From contig JAJVIQ010000021.1 in assembly GCA_022071965.1 (NCBI GenBank), positions 243,728 through 307,727 of the forward strand: 64,000 nt of DNA, read 5' to 3'. The notes below the pieces were generated by a model. It worked only from the letters and a program-made list of their open reading frames with translations. It did no database searches and had not been told where the DNA came from. Of this stretch, positions 25,212-34,825 are shown one piece after another (positions within the stretch are counted from its first letter, which is position 1; each line of letters opens with the position of its first letter). This DNA is from Gammaproteobacteria bacterium (GTDB lineage: Bacteria; Pseudomonadota; Gammaproteobacteria; JAJPIJ01). The position numbers were made by a program, and so were the translations under genes.

Positions 25212-28052
25212 TCAGGCGCTCTTCTTCTGGGGTTGCTGCGCGCCGCGACGGGTCAGCCGCAGTGCCTCCGACACGAGCTGCTGCTGCTGTTCGACGTGCT
25301 TGACGTGCGAACCCACCGCGGGCGATGCCGAGTAGGGCCGCGCGACGATCACGAGTTGCTGCGGTTCGTGCAGACAGCTGAACAGATGCAGGCCTTCGAG
25401 CAGGTAGGCGATTGCCCCCTGGTTGCGGGGCTCCTCCTGCACCCACACGACTTCCTGCGCGTTGGGATAACGTTCGATCGCCTGTTTCAGTTCCTCGCGC
25501 GGGAACGGGTAGAGCTGCTCGACGCGCACGATGGCAATATCGTCGATCTGCTGGGCGCGGCGCGCCTCCAGCAGATCGAAATAGACCTTGCCGCTGCAGA
25601 CTAGTATGCGGCCGACGCGTTCGGCCCCGATTTGATCGACCTCCTCGATGACCAGCTGGAAGCCGCGATCCGTGACGTCCGCGAGCGTGGACACGGAGAG
25701 CGGATGCCGCAGGAGGCTCTTCGGACTCATCACCACCAGCGGCCTTCGGTACGGTCGCAGGATCTGCCGCTGCAGCATGTGGAACATCTGCGCCGGAGTG
25801 CTGGGGAAACATACCTGCATGTTGTCCTCCGCGCACAGTTGCAGATATCGCTCCAGCCGCGCGGAGGAGTGCTCGGGGCCCTGCCCGTCGTAGCCGTGCG
25901 GTAGCAGCATCACCAGGCCGCACAGCCGCCCCCATTTCGACTCGCAGGCGGCGACGAACTGATCGATGACGACCTGCGCGCCGTTGGCGAAATCGCCGAA
26001 CTGCGCCTCCCAGATCACCAGCGCGTTGGGCTCCGAGGTCGCGTAGCCATATTCGAAGGCGAGCACCGCCTCCTCCGAGAGCGTGGAGTTTATGACCAGG
26101 AACGGCGCCTGGCTGGCGCTCACGTTACGCAGCGGCAGGTAGGTCTCGCCGTCCTCCTGGTTGTGTATGACGGCATGGCGGTGAAAGAACGTCCCGCGCG
26201 CGCTGTCCTGTCCTGAAAGGCGTACAGGATGACCGAGATCGACGAGGTTGGCGTACGCCAGCGTTTCGCCGAAACCCCAGTCGAACGGGATCCCTCCGGT
26301 AGCCATCTCGCGGCGCGCCTCGGTGAGTTTCGCCACCGCCTTGTGGAGCTTGAAATGGGGCGGGTAGTCGGTGAAACGTGCGGCGAGTGCGCGGATGCGC
26401 TCCAGCGGCAGCGTCGTGTCGGCGGGCGTGCGCCAGTTTCCGCCTTTGAACGGCTCGAAGCTGGTCCGGTTCCGATACTCGATATCGCAGGCCAGCGTGC
26501 GCGAGACCGGGATGTCGTTCTCGAGATTCTGCACATACTCCCGCGCCATGGTCGCGGCGTCGGTATCGGCGATGATCCCGTCGCGCAGAAGCTTCTCCGC
26601 GTACAGCGCCCTGATCCCCGGGTGCGCGCGCACTCGCTGGTACATGATGGGCTGCGTCGCGTACGGTTCGTCAGCCTCACTGTGGCCATGCTTGCGGTAG
26701 CAGACCAGATCGATGACCACGTCCTTGTTGAACTCCATGCGGAAGTCGAATGCGAGCTTGGCGATGAACACGACGGCGTCCGGGTCATCGGCGTTTACGT
26801 GGAATATCGGCGCCTGCACCATCTTGGCGACGTCTGTGGAGTACAGGGTGGAACGCGAATCCAGAGGGTCGGAGGTCGTGAAACCGATCTGGTTGTTGAC
26901 GATGATGTGCAGGGTGCCGCCCGTGGTATACCCGCGGGTCTGCGAGAGATTGAACGTTTCCATCACCACGCCCTGGCCCGCGAACGCGGCATCGCCATGG
27001 ATGAGCACGGGCACCACCTGGTCGCGGGCAATGTCGTTGCGGCGATCCTGACGCGCGCGTACCGATCCCTCCACCACCGGGTCGATGATCTCCAGGTGCG
27101 AGGGATTGAAGGCGAGCGTGACGTGCACCGGACCGGCGTCGGTGACGATGTCCGAGGAGTAGCCCATGTGGTACTTCACGTCACCGGAGCCGCTGCCGTT
27201 CTTCCGGCCCTCGAACTCCTGAAACAGCTCCGAAGGCATCTTGCCGACGATGTTGACCAGCACGTTCAGGCGGCCGCGATGGGCCATGCCGACGACCACC
27301 TCCCGCACCTGTGACTGGGCGGCTACCTGGATAACCTCGTCGAGCAGCGGAATGAGTGTTTCTCCGCCTTCCAGCGAGAACCGCTTCTGCCCGACGTACT
27401 TGGAGTGCAGGTACTCCTCCAGGGCGGTCGCCGCGATCAGCCGTTCGAGCACCTGGCGCCGCTTCGCGGGGCTGCTCAGGTCACGCACCGGGGCGGGCTC
27501 CAGGCGCTGTTGTATCCAGCGCTTCTGGGCGGTCTCGTTGATGTGCATGTATTCCGCCCCGATCGACCCGCAGTAGGTCTGTGCCAGCTGGGCGATGATG
27601 TCTCGCAGGCTGGCCGTCTCCGAGCCGAACAGCGAACCGGTGTTGAACACCGTGTCCATGTCCGCTTCCGACAGTCCATGGAAGGCCGGGTCGAGCTCGG
27701 GAGCCTCCGGCCGCTCGTACTGGCGCAGAGGGTCGAGGTCGGCGGCGCGGTGGCCGCGGAACCGGTACGCGTTGATGAGCTGAAGGACCGCGACCTGCTT
27801 GCGGAACCGATCGTCGGTTGCGTTTGCGGGCGCCGCCGTCCGGGGCGCTCGGGTTGCCGGGTGCCGCAGTGCGGTCTGGATGCGGCTATGAATCCGGTCG
27901 GGCTGGCCGGGACGGATTTCCTGCTGCCAGGCGTCGAACTGCCGCCGCCAGGCCTCGGGCACGGCATCCGGGGACTCCAGGTAAACCTCGTACAGACCTT
28001 CGATATAGGCCGTATTGGCGCTATAGAGAAAGCCAGGGCGCTCGTTTCCCAT
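25212..28052 (-). CDS. sucA: 2-oxoglutarate dehydrogenase E1 component
   Basis: The 946-residue thiamine-diphosphate enzyme is taken from ATG 28052, which follows a GAGGTGAGGGG ribosome binding site. A more distal start at 28085 would precede that site. The N-terminus (NTAYIEGLYEVYLESPDAVP) is the E2-interacting segment. The TPP motif spans HGDAAFAGQGVVMETFNLSQ to VNNQIGFTTSDP, and MAHRGRLNVLVN and FEYGYATSEPNALVIWEAQFGDF are conserved in E1o. It decarboxylates 2-oxoglutarate as the first step of the complex and heads the sucA-sucB-lpd operon. Confidence 0.97.
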   Translation of the reverse strand: MGNERPGFLYSANTAYIEGLYEVYLESPDAVPEAWRRQFDAWQQEIRPGQPDRIHSRIQTALRHPATRAPRTAAPANATDDRFRKQVAVLQLINAYRFRGHRAADLDPLRQYERPEAPELDPAFHGLSEADMDTVFNTGSLFGSETASLRDIIAQLAQTYCGSIGAEYMHINETAQKRWIQQRLEPAPVRDLSSPAKRRQVLERLIAATALEEYLHSKYVGQKRFSLEGGETLIPLLDEVIQVAAQSQVREVVVGMAHRGRLNVLVNIVGKMPSELFQEFEGRKNGSGSGDVKYHMGYSSDIVTDAGPVHVTLAFNPSHLEIIDPVVEGSVRARQDRRNDIARDQVVPVLIHGDAAFAGQGVVMETFNLSQTRGYTTGGTLHIIVNNQIGFTTSDPLDSRSTLYSTDVAKMVQAPIFHVNADDPDAVVFIAKLAFDFRMEFNKDVVIDLVCYRKHGHSEADEPYATQPIMYQRVRAHPGIRALYAEKLLRDGIIADTDAATMAREYVQNLENDIPVSRTLACDIEYRNRTSFEPFKGGNWRTPADTTLPLERIRALAARFTDYPPHFKLHKAVAKLTEARREMATGGIPFDWGFGETLAYANLVDLGHPVRLSGQDSARGTFFHRHAVIHNQEDGETYLPLRNVSASQAPFLVINSTLSEEAVLAFEYGYATSEPNALVIWEAQFGDFANGAQVVIDQFVAACESKWGRLCGLVMLLPHGYDGQGPEHSSARLERYLQLCAEDNMQVCFPSTPAQMFHMLQRQILRPYRRPLVVMSPKSLLRHPLSVSTLADVTDRGFQLVIEEVDQIGAERVGRILVCSGKVYFDLLEARRAQQIDDIAIVRVEQLYPFPREELKQAIERYPNAQEVVWVQEEPRNQGAIAYLLEGLHLFSCLHEPQQLVIVARPYSASPAVGSHVKHVEQQQQLVSEALRLTRRGAQQPQKKSA

Positions 28053-28502
28053 TTGTAACCCCTCACCTCCGGGACCGCATGTCAATTCGACAACGGCGCC
28101 GGTTCCAGCGTGGAACTGCAGTGTTGCGAACGATAGTTGATACCGGCTCGCTGTTTCGCCCGTAACCCGATAAGTATGTTGCGCGCCAAGTACCGTTCGT
28201 TACAAGTGCTGCGTTGCACCAGAAGCAAGCATCGTACCGGGAAATCGCCCTGTTACAGCCAGTTGTCGCGAATCGCGACGGTGGGTCGGCCGAGTGCGCA
28301 GGCAGACGGACTCGATGGCCACGGATCGTCCTGTGCAGGCCTCGAAGCCGGTCATGCATTTTCTGTTCCGGCAGTGTCAATACAGGCTTGCTGCGACGCG
28401 CAAGCCCAAGCTATCCTACGCGGCCGGGCGCAGGCGCCGCGGTCACGTTCGCCCGTGGCGCCGAAGAATCCGTAGCAAATACAACTGCAGCTTGGGGGCT
28501 TG
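28053..28502. promoter_or_regulatory. Divergent promoter region between sucA and gltA
   Basis: This 450-bp region separates the divergently transcribed TCA genes. A plausible sigma-70 promoter for gltA is TTGCTG (28388-28393), an 18-nt spacer, and TATCCT (28412-28417). The leader would be about 80 nt. No gene or RNA was recognised in the remainder. Confidence 0.45.
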
Positions 28503-29804
28503 ATGACCACACCAACCGTCACGATAACTGACAACATCACGGGCAAGACCTCGGAGTGTCCGGTGCTGGTGCCCACCTACGGGCCGCGCGTAATCGACAC
28601 CAAGGACCTCTACAAAGACCTCGGCATGTTCACCCATGACCCGGGCTTCATGACCACCTCGGCCTGCCGCAGTTCCATCACCTACCTCGACGGAGACGAG
28701 GGCAAGCTTTTCCACCGCGGCTATCCCATCGAGCAGTTGGCCGAGCACAGCAGCTATCTCGAGGTGTGCTACCTGCTGCTGTACGGCGAACTGCCCACCA
28801 GGACGCAGTTCGAGGAGTTCGAATACCAGGTGAAATTCCGCAGCAACGTCCACGAGCGCGTGAATCACATGTATTCGGGCTACATGTATGATGCACACCC
28901 GATGTCGATCATGGTCGGCGTGATGGGTGCGCTATCCTCGTACTATCACGAGGCCCTCGACCTGAAGGATCCGGTGGACCGCGACCTGACCGCCAAACGC
29001 GTCATCGCCAAGATGCCCACGCTCGCGGCGCAGTGCTACAAGTACGCGATCGGTCACCCCTTCGTGTACCCAAACAACTCCCTGGGATATGTCGAGAATT
29101 TCCTGAACATGATGTTCTCGCATCCCATGAGCACCTACATCCCGGATCCGGTGGCCGTGAGGGCGTTGGAGGTCATGCTCATCTTGCACGCCGATCACGA
29201 GCAGAACGCCTCGACCTCGACCGTGCGGCTTGCGGGCAGCGCCGGCGCCAATCCCTTTGCCTGCATCGCCGCCGGCATGGTGACCCTCTGGGGACCCGCC
29301 CACGGCGGCGCCAACGAGGCGGTGCTGCACATGCTCAACGAGATCAAGACACCCGAGAACATCCCCAAGTTCATTGCCCGCGCCAAGGACAAGAACGATA
29401 CCTTCCGGTTGATGGGGTTCGGCCACCGCGTTTACAAGAATTTCGACCCGCGCTCACGCGTCATCCGCAAGGTCTGCCACGACCTGCTCGGGCACATGCC
29501 GGCCAACGTCAATACCAGGCTGTTCGATACCGCGATGACGCTGGAGGAGATCGCGGTGAAGGACGAGTATTTCATCGAGCGCAAGCTGTATCCGAACGTG
29601 GATTTCTACTCCGGAATCATCCTCAAGGCGCTGGGCATCCCGGAGTCCATGTTTACCGTCATGTTCGGGTTGGGCCGCGCCGTGGGCTGGATCGCGCAGT
29701 GGCTGGAGATGATGCAGGACCCGGATTTCAGGATAGGCAGGCCTCGCCAGCTGTACGTGGGCTCCAGGCAGCGCGACTACGTGCCGATCGAGCAGCGGGG
29801 ATAA
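28503..29804 (+). CDS. gltA: Citrate synthase
   Basis: The 433-residue type I (hexameric, NADH-sensitive type) citrate synthase is taken from ATG 28503; a TTG codon lies just before it. Active-site segments are the His in [28 protein letters not shown], the [12 protein letters not shown] loop, and the C-terminal [15 protein letters not shown]. It condenses acetyl-CoA with oxaloacetate. mdh lies 161 bp downstream on the same strand, giving a compact TCA block with the divergent sucAB-lpd. Confidence 0.97.
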   Translation: MTTPTVTITDNITGKTSECPVLVPTYGPRVIDTKDLYKDLGMFTHDPGFMTTSACRSSITYLDGDEGKLFHRGYPIEQLAEHSSYLEVCYLLLYGELPTRTQFEEFEYQVKFRSNVHERVNHMYSGYMYDAHPMSIMVGVMGALSSYYHEALDLKDPVDRDLTAKRVIAKMPTLAAQCYKYAIGHPFVYPNNSLGYVENFLNMMFSHPMSTYIPDPVAVRALEVMLILHADHEQNASTSTVRLAGSAGANPFACIAAGMVTLWGPAHGGANEAVLHMLNEIKTPENIPKFIARAKDKNDTFRLMGFGHRVYKNFDPRSRVIRKVCHDLLGHMPANVNTRLFDTAMTLEEIAVKDEYFIERKLYPNVDFYSGIILKALGIPESMFTVMFGLGRAVGWIAQWLEMMQDPDFRIGRPRQLYVGSRQRDYVPIEQRG

Positions 29805-29965
29805 CCCGCCGATGCCGTGGCAATGACGCGAATCCGAGGGGCAGCGCAACGCATTCCCGCCTTTTTTCTGGTTGCCCGGAAGGCTGGCATCCCCGCAGAA
29901 TCACCCATGGCGCCACGGTGCCTGTTCCCCGAGACAGACGAGATCATCCTGATGGAGAATCCTTG

Positions 29966-30946
29966 ATGAAAGCCCCCGTTCGAGTTGCCGTTACCGGTGC
30001 TGCCGGGCAGATCGGCTATTCGCTGCTGTTCCGGATCGCCGCCGGCGAGATGCTCGGCAGGGATCAGCCGGTCGTACTGCAGTTGCTGGAGATCACGCCG
30101 GCCATGAAGGCGTTGGAGGGAGTCGTCATGGAGATCGACGATTGCGCCTTCCCGCTGGTGCATCGCATGGAGGCGAGCGACGATCCGAACGTCGCGTTCA
30201 GGGATGCCGACTATGCCCTGCTGGTCGGCGCCAGGCCTCGCGGTCCGGGCATGGAGCGCAGCGATCTGCTGGCCGCCAACGGTGGCATCTTCAAGGTGCA
30301 GGGCAAGGCGCTGAACGATCACGCCAGTCGCAACGTCAAGGTCATCGTGGTCGGCAACCCGGCCAATACCAATGCGTGGACGGCGATGAAATGCGCGCCG
30401 GATCTGAACCCGCGCAACTTCAGCGCCATGATGCGCCTGGATCACAACCGTGCGGTAGCCCAGATTGCGCAAAAGCTGGGGGTGCCGGTCACGGCGATCA
30501 GAAAGATCATCGTCTGGGGCAATCACTCGACCACCCAGTATCCGGACGTCCACTACGCGCTGGTCAACGGCGCGTCCGTCAAACCGAGGATCGATCATGG
30601 CTGGTATGACGGCTCCTACATCCCGAAGGTCGCCAAGCGCGGCGCGGAGATCATCGCCGCCCGAGGCGCCTCGAGCGCGGCCTCCGCCGCCAACGCCGCC
30701 CTCGAGCACATGCGCGATTGGGCGCTCGGCACGCCGGCGGACGACTGGACCAGCATGGCGGTCCCGAGCGATGGCAGCTACGGCATACCGGAGGGACTCG
30801 TGTATTCCTTCCCGGTGACGTGCAGGAACGGCGAATGGAGCATCGTGCAGGGCCTGTCCATCGACGAGTACAGCCGCGCCAGGATGATCGCGACACAGAA
30901 GGAGCTCGAGGAGGAGCGCGACGCCGTACTGAAGATCCTCGGCTAG
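29966..30946 (+). CDS. mdh: Malate dehydrogenase
   Basis: The 326-residue NAD-dependent enzyme oxidises malate to oxaloacetate. It starts at ATG 29966 after GGAG at 29953-29956. The Rossmann loop [17 protein letters not shown], the substrate-loop [14 protein letters not shown] (catalytic Arg residues), GNPANTNAW, the MMRLDHNRA segment, and the catalytic [11 protein letters not shown] (His) are all present. It belongs to the MDH type of about 326 residues (with [19 protein letters not shown]) rather than the LDH-like 310-residue MdhB type. Confidence 0.96.
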   Translation: MKAPVRVAVTGAAGQIGYSLLFRIAAGEMLGRDQPVVLQLLEITPAMKALEGVVMEIDDCAFPLVHRMEASDDPNVAFRDADYALLVGARPRGPGMERSDLLAANGGIFKVQGKALNDHASRNVKVIVVGNPANTNAWTAMKCAPDLNPRNFSAMMRLDHNRAVAQIAQKLGVPVTAIRKIIVWGNHSTTQYPDVHYALVNGASVKPRIDHGWYDGSYIPKVAKRGAEIIAARGASSAASAANAALEHMRDWALGTPADDWTSMAVPSDGSYGIPEGLVYSFPVTCRNGEWSIVQGLSIDEYSRARMIATQKELEEERDAVLKILG

Positions 30947-31007
30947 GGTACCGCTGCAAGCGGTGCGTCGGATCGTGGTGGCCCGGCACGCCGGCCGCCG
31001 ATGCCTC

Positions 31008-31664
31008 TCATTCCGTAAAGGAGATCACCTGCCAGCCGCGCTCGGCGGCCTCTTCCGCCAGCACCGGGTCGGGATGCACCGCCACGGGATTCTCGACGCG
31101 TCGCAGCAGCGGCAGGTCGTTGTGTGAGTCGCTGTAGAACCAGCTGCCGGCCAGCGTGCCGCCGTGCTGCGCCATCCATCGCTCCAGGCGGCTCACCTTG
31201 CCGGCGGCGTAGGAGGGGACTCCGGCGGCCCTGCCGGTAAAGCGGCCCTCGCGGATCTCCGCCTCCGTCGCGATCAGGTGGTCGACCCCGTACAGTTCGG
31301 CGAGCGGCTCGCTGATGAACCGGCTGGACGCCGTGATGATGATCGTCGTATGACCGCGGCGCCGGTGCTCGGCGACGGCCCCCCGTGCCTTGGGCAGCAG
31401 TATCGTTTCAATCTTCTCGCGGACGAATTCGGCTCGCAGTGCCAGCAGCGTTTCCATCGGATGCTGCGAGAGGAAATGCAGCTGAAAATCCAGGAACTCG
31501 TTCATGTCCAGGCGCCCCGACTTGTACAGATCGAAGAATCGCAGCGCCTCGCGCCGATACTCCTGCGGCTCGACCCAGCCGCGTTCGCCCAGGAACTCGC
31601 CCCACAGGACTTCGCTGTCGCCCGCGATGAGGGTGTGGTCGAGATCGAACAGGGCGAGGGTCAT
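31008..31664 (-). CDS. HAD-IB family phosphatase (SerB-like)
   Basis: The product is 218 residues. HAD motifs are motif [17 protein letters not shown] (Asp nucleophile), motif [22 protein letters not shown], and motif [27 protein letters not shown]. The helical cap and the [10 protein letters not shown] signature match the HAD-IB group that includes phosphoserine phosphatase-like enzymes and some histidinol-phosphate or lyso-lipid phosphatases. No operon partner reveals the substrate. It is convergent with mdh and divergent from rppH. Confidence 0.85.
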   Translation of the reverse strand: MTLALFDLDHTLIAGDSEVLWGEFLGERGWVEPQEYRREALRFFDLYKSGRLDMNEFLDFQLHFLSQHPMETLLALRAEFVREKIETILLPKARGAVAEHRRRGHTTIIITASSRFISEPLAELYGVDHLIATEAEIREGRFTGRAAGVPSYAAGKVSRLERWMAQHGGTLAGSWFYSDSHNDLPLLRRVENPVAVHPDPVLAEEAAERGWQVISFTE

Positions 31665-31720
31665 GCAGTGACACCGGCACTGGGCGGGAGGATCGGGATC
31701 CGTTGCTGAACGGGGCGGAA

Positions 31721-32251
31721 ATGTGGAAAAATTTCACCGCAATGACGTCCAACGCCTTCATCAGCGACGCCTCCGACGTGATCGACGCCGATGGCTTTCG
31801 ACACAACGTCGGCATCATATTGACCAATCCTCATGGGCGCGTGTTCTGGGCGCGCCGCGCAGGCATGGAGGCGTGGCAGTTCCCGCAGGGCGGCATACGC
31901 GCGGACGAAACGCCGGAGCAGGCGCTGTATCGGGAGCTCGAGGAGGAGGTCGGTCTGACCCACGAGGACGTACAGGTCATGGGGTGCACGCGTGACTGGC
32001 TCTTCTATCGTCTGCCCTCCCACCTCGTTCGCCGCCACAGCAGGCCGTTGTGCATCGGTCAGAAGCAGCGCTGGTTCGTGCTCAGGCTGACGGGGGATGA
32101 GAGCCGCGTACGCCTCGACGCCGGCAACAAGCCGGAATTCGACGCCTGGCGCTGGGTATACTACTGGCGGCCGCTGCGGGAGGTGGTGGCCTTCAAGCGC
32201 GCCGTCTACCGGCGGGCGCTGCGCGAACTGGCGCCTCACGCCCTTTGCTGA
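31721..32251 (+). CDS. rppH: RNA pyrophosphohydrolase (Nudix)
   Basis: The product is 176 residues if started at ATG 31721; TTG 31703 and ATG 31742 are alternatives. The core begins [20 protein letters not shown] as in RppH, with about 20 extra N-terminal residues. The Nudix box [20 protein letters not shown] is complete, preceded by WQFPQ. The C-terminal [21 protein letters not shown] helix is typical. RppH removes pyrophosphate from 5'-triphosphorylated mRNA and so starts RNase E-dependent decay. Confidence 0.92.
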   Translation: MWKNFTAMTSNAFISDASDVIDADGFRHNVGIILTNPHGRVFWARRAGMEAWQFPQGGIRADETPEQALYRELEEEVGLTHEDVQVMGCTRDWLFYRLPSHLVRRHSRPLCIGQKQRWFVLRLTGDESRVRLDAGNKPEFDAWRWVYYWRPLREVVAFKRAVYRRALRELAPHALC

Positions 32252-32260
32252 AGGCATTTC

Positions 32261-32653
32261 CTAGGGTTCTGCGGATCCGCCTGCGGCCGGTTCGGCCGCT
32301 CGGCGGGCCATCAGCTCCGGCAGCAATCGCCGCACGGAGGAGTTCTTCGTGTGCCGGACGAAGCCCATGCGGAAATCCTCTGCCAGACCTTGCGCTGCCA
32401 GTGCGGTGTCGAGCTCCGTCATCACGCTCTCGCATTCCTGCATCGCGGCGTCGGCGACCATGCGCACATCTTCCAATTTTGACATCAGCGCGCCAGCTTT
32501 TTCGTGCAGACAGCTGTTGTACGTGTTTGCGCTCTCCATCATCAGGGCCCGATCCGCATCGGTCACGTCATAACTCGTCGCGGATCCGTCGTTCGCGAGC
32601 GCAGCCATCGAGCAGCCCAGCAGCGACAGCAGGTAGAGGCACCTCGAGGTCAT
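32261..32653 (-). CDS. Putative exported protein of unknown function
   Basis: The product is 130 residues from ATG 32653, preceded by a G-rich ribosome binding site. Residues 1-20 (MTSRCLYLLSLLGCSMAALA) form a clear signal peptide. The mature part is helical and acidic, with two cysteines in NSCLHEKA and MQECESVM that could form a disulfide, and ends in an Ala/Pro/Gly-rich tail. I do not recognise a family. It is convergent with rppH, 9 bp away, and lies downstream of the LemA/GIDE pair on the same strand. Confidence 0.65.
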   Translation of the reverse strand: MTSRCLYLLSLLGCSMAALANDGSATSYDVTDADRALMMESANTYNSCLHEKAGALMSKLEDVRMVADAAMQECESVMTELDTALAAQGLAEDFRMGFVRHTKNSSVRRLLPELMARRAAEPAAGGSAEP

Positions 32654-32827
32654 GGACGTTTCCCCCTTTTGGTTGGCAGCGCGGCAAGACGATCCCGGAC
32701 GCATCCTAGCACGGGCCTGGTGCATGGACAGATCGCCGCGCAAGAGATTCCATCCTGGCGAACTCCGATCCTGCGCCGGCACGTCGTGCAGACCCCCGTG
32801 GCCCCGTTGGGGCCGCGGGCAATGCGC

Positions 32828-33748
32828 TCAGCTCGACAGGCGCACGCCGGCCATCCACACGAACGCCGCACCGAAGACGAGGAACAGCGCCATACCCGTC
32901 CAGAGGTTGGTGCGATAGCGCTTCACGAGGTGCGCCTGCGTCATCGCCGAGATGATGTAGGGCCGGTCAGGCTCCGGCGGATGCTGCACCGTGTTCAGCG
33001 GCGGATTCGCGGCTTCGGAGACCACGCGTGCCCCGACCTCGCGACCGGCGGCGGCGCGGGCCGCGTCCCACTCCGCGGCATCGATGTTGCCATCGCCATC
33101 GGCGTCGAATCGGTGGACCAGCGTGGCCTGATCGAGTTTCCATTCTCGAAGCAGCTCGCTGACCGCGGCATCGCTGCCGGCGCGCATGGATTCGGTGCGG
33201 AACGTCCCGAGTACGAAATGCTCCTCGCCCTCCTGCAGGCGTGCCTCGGTATAGCGATAGCGGCCGCTCCTGAACCAGCCCTGCCCCGGCGGCGGCCCGG
33301 CCTGCGGCAAGCGGGTGTCGCCGTACCACTGATCCTTGTGCACGGCGATGATCTCGGCTCCTTCCGGGTCGATGATGCAATCGCCGGTTTCGTCGTGGAG
33401 CTGGAAATGATCGGTACTGGTGCCCCGTTCCACGGTCACCCAGCTGGTCTTGCCGTTGCTGCCGCGGCGCCGCTCGGCAACCGCATAGCTGAACCAGACG
33501 CAGGACTTGCCCGAGAGCGGCGCGAGGATCGGTTCGCCCGGCAGCAGGCGGGCTGTCCCGTGCAGCTCGACGTAACCCTGTGCCGCCGATCGCAGCAGCG
33601 ATCGCGGCATGTTCTCTATCAGCCGGTAGCGGTGCAGTGCCCGCATGTACTGCAGGAATCCGAAGCCCGCGAACAGGCCGCTGAATCCGATGAGCCACCA
33701 GACCCCCGGATCGGCGCGCGCCACGCCTTGTGCAAGACCGGCTAGCAT
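32828..33748 (-). CDS. GIDE-domain membrane protein with an EF-hand-like loop
   Basis: The 306-residue protein has one N-terminal transmembrane segment (VWWLIGFSGLFAGFGFLQYM) and one at the C-terminus (LWTGMALFLVFGAAFVWMAG), with a GIDE-type domain between them (GTARLLPGEPILAPLSGKSC, VWFSYAVAERR). This domain is shared with eukaryotic mitochondrial E3 ligases of the MUL1 type and in bacteria often accompanies LemA. Unusually, FDADGDGNIDAAEW at about residues 218-231 fits a calcium-binding EF-hand loop (D-x-D-x-D-G-x-I-D-x-x-E). No RING domain is present. lemA lies 52 bp upstream on the same strand. Confidence 0.8.
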   Translation of the reverse strand: MLAGLAQGVARADPGVWWLIGFSGLFAGFGFLQYMRALHRYRLIENMPRSLLRSAAQGYVELHGTARLLPGEPILAPLSGKSCVWFSYAVAERRRGSNGKTSWVTVERGTSTDHFQLHDETGDCIIDPEGAEIIAVHKDQWYGDTRLPQAGPPPGQGWFRSGRYRYTEARLQEGEEHFVLGTFRTESMRAGSDAAVSELLREWKLDQATLVHRFDADGDGNIDAAEWDAARAAAGREVGARVVSEAANPPLNTVQHPPEPDRPYIISAMTQAHLVKRYRTNLWTGMALFLVFGAAFVWMAGVRLSS

Positions 33749-33800
33749 GTCTGTGGTACCCGGGCGGCGGAGCCGGAGCGCCTGTGACTGCGCGAGGGTC

Positions 33801-34373
33801 TCAGGCGAACAGCGCCTTGACGTCTACGTCTTTCCTCTCTTCCTCGGCGAATTGCAGTAGTTCGCGCGGCCGGGCGCCTGCCACGCCGGCGAGCAGCACG
33901 TCGGGGAACTGCTCGATACGCACGTTGTTGATGTTGACGCTCTCGTTGAAAAACTCGCGCCGGTCGGCGATGGCGTTCTCCAGCTCGGAGATGCGTGCCT
34001 GCAGATGCCTGAAGCTGTCGTTGGCCTTCAGGTCGGGGTAGGCCTCGGCGAGCGCGAAGAGCTGGCCGAGCCCCGCGCGCAGCGCCGTCTCGGCCTGCCC
34101 GAGGGCCTTGATGTCGCCGGCGCCCTGGGCCGCGGCCACCGACTGGCGGGCCTCGACGACCTTCTCGAGCGTGTCCTGCTCGTACTTCATGTACTGCTTG
34201 CAGGTCTCCACCAGCTTGGGAAGTTCCTCATGCCGCTGCCTGAGCAGTACGTCGATGTTCGACCAGGCCTTCTCGACGTTGTGTTTCACCGCCACCAGGC
34301 CGTTGTAGACCGAAACACCGTAGACGGCGGCGATGATCAGTACGCCCAGTACGACGAAGATTCCCACGCCCAT
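33801..34373 (-). CDS. LemA family protein
   Basis: The 190-residue protein starts at ATG 34373 with a G-rich site upstream. A single N-terminal membrane helix (GIFVVLGVLIIAAVYGVSVY) precedes the LemA helical bundle: NGLVAVKHNVEKAWSNIDVL, LLRQRHEELPKLVETCKQYM, and a C-terminal ARISELENAIADRREFFNES and VNINNVRIEQFPDVLLA. Molecular function is unknown. The adjacent GIDE gene forms a frequently seen pair with lemA. The frame is open upstream to 34829; see the separate entry. Confidence 0.9.
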   Translation of the reverse strand: MGVGIFVVLGVLIIAAVYGVSVYNGLVAVKHNVEKAWSNIDVLLRQRHEELPKLVETCKQYMKYEQDTLEKVVEARQSVAAAQGAGDIKALGQAETALRAGLGQLFALAEAYPDLKANDSFRHLQARISELENAIADRREFFNESVNINNVRIEQFPDVLLAGVAGARPRELLQFAEEERKDVDVKALFA

Positions 34374-34825
34374 GTCCAGCCCCCCAGTCCGTCCGTTGCC
34401 GCGCGCCGTCGAGTCTAGCAGACCGGCAATCGCCGGCGGCCATGGCATGTATCGACCGGCGGTCCGGGAACTGTACGCGGCGCGGCGAGTCTCCTCGGGC
34501 TGGCGGAAGACCCTCTGATCGCGCTTCGGCTGCCATGTGCACACGATCGCGCCGGGCGCCTTCAGGCCGTGGTCGCAACCCGGTTGTGCGGCGCAGGCAG
34601 CACTCGGCAATGACAGCAACATGGGCACGAATGCTCTCATCGTAGAGTCTTCGGTCGGGGAATGGGGCCGACACCTGCCGGCGTTGTACGGGTGCGGGGA
34701 ACACTGGCGGAGGGCAGGCAAGTGAATCTTTTCGCCGCGATGGAGCACCTCGGACCTGCCGAACTCCATCCGGCCAGCTACCGGATTGCTGCCGCACTGT
34801 GCGCGTGCGGCGGCCCGCGGCGGGG
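34374..34825 (-). other. Region upstream of lemA with an in-frame signal-peptide-like segment
   Basis: On the minus strand an ATG at about 34638 opens MRAFVPMLLSLPSAACAAQP, which looks like a signal peptide followed by short Cys-containing sequence. It stays in frame without a stop into lemA. No strong ribosome binding site precedes it. It may be the relic of a small exported protein whose stop has been lost, or chance. No other gene was seen here. Confidence 0.3.
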
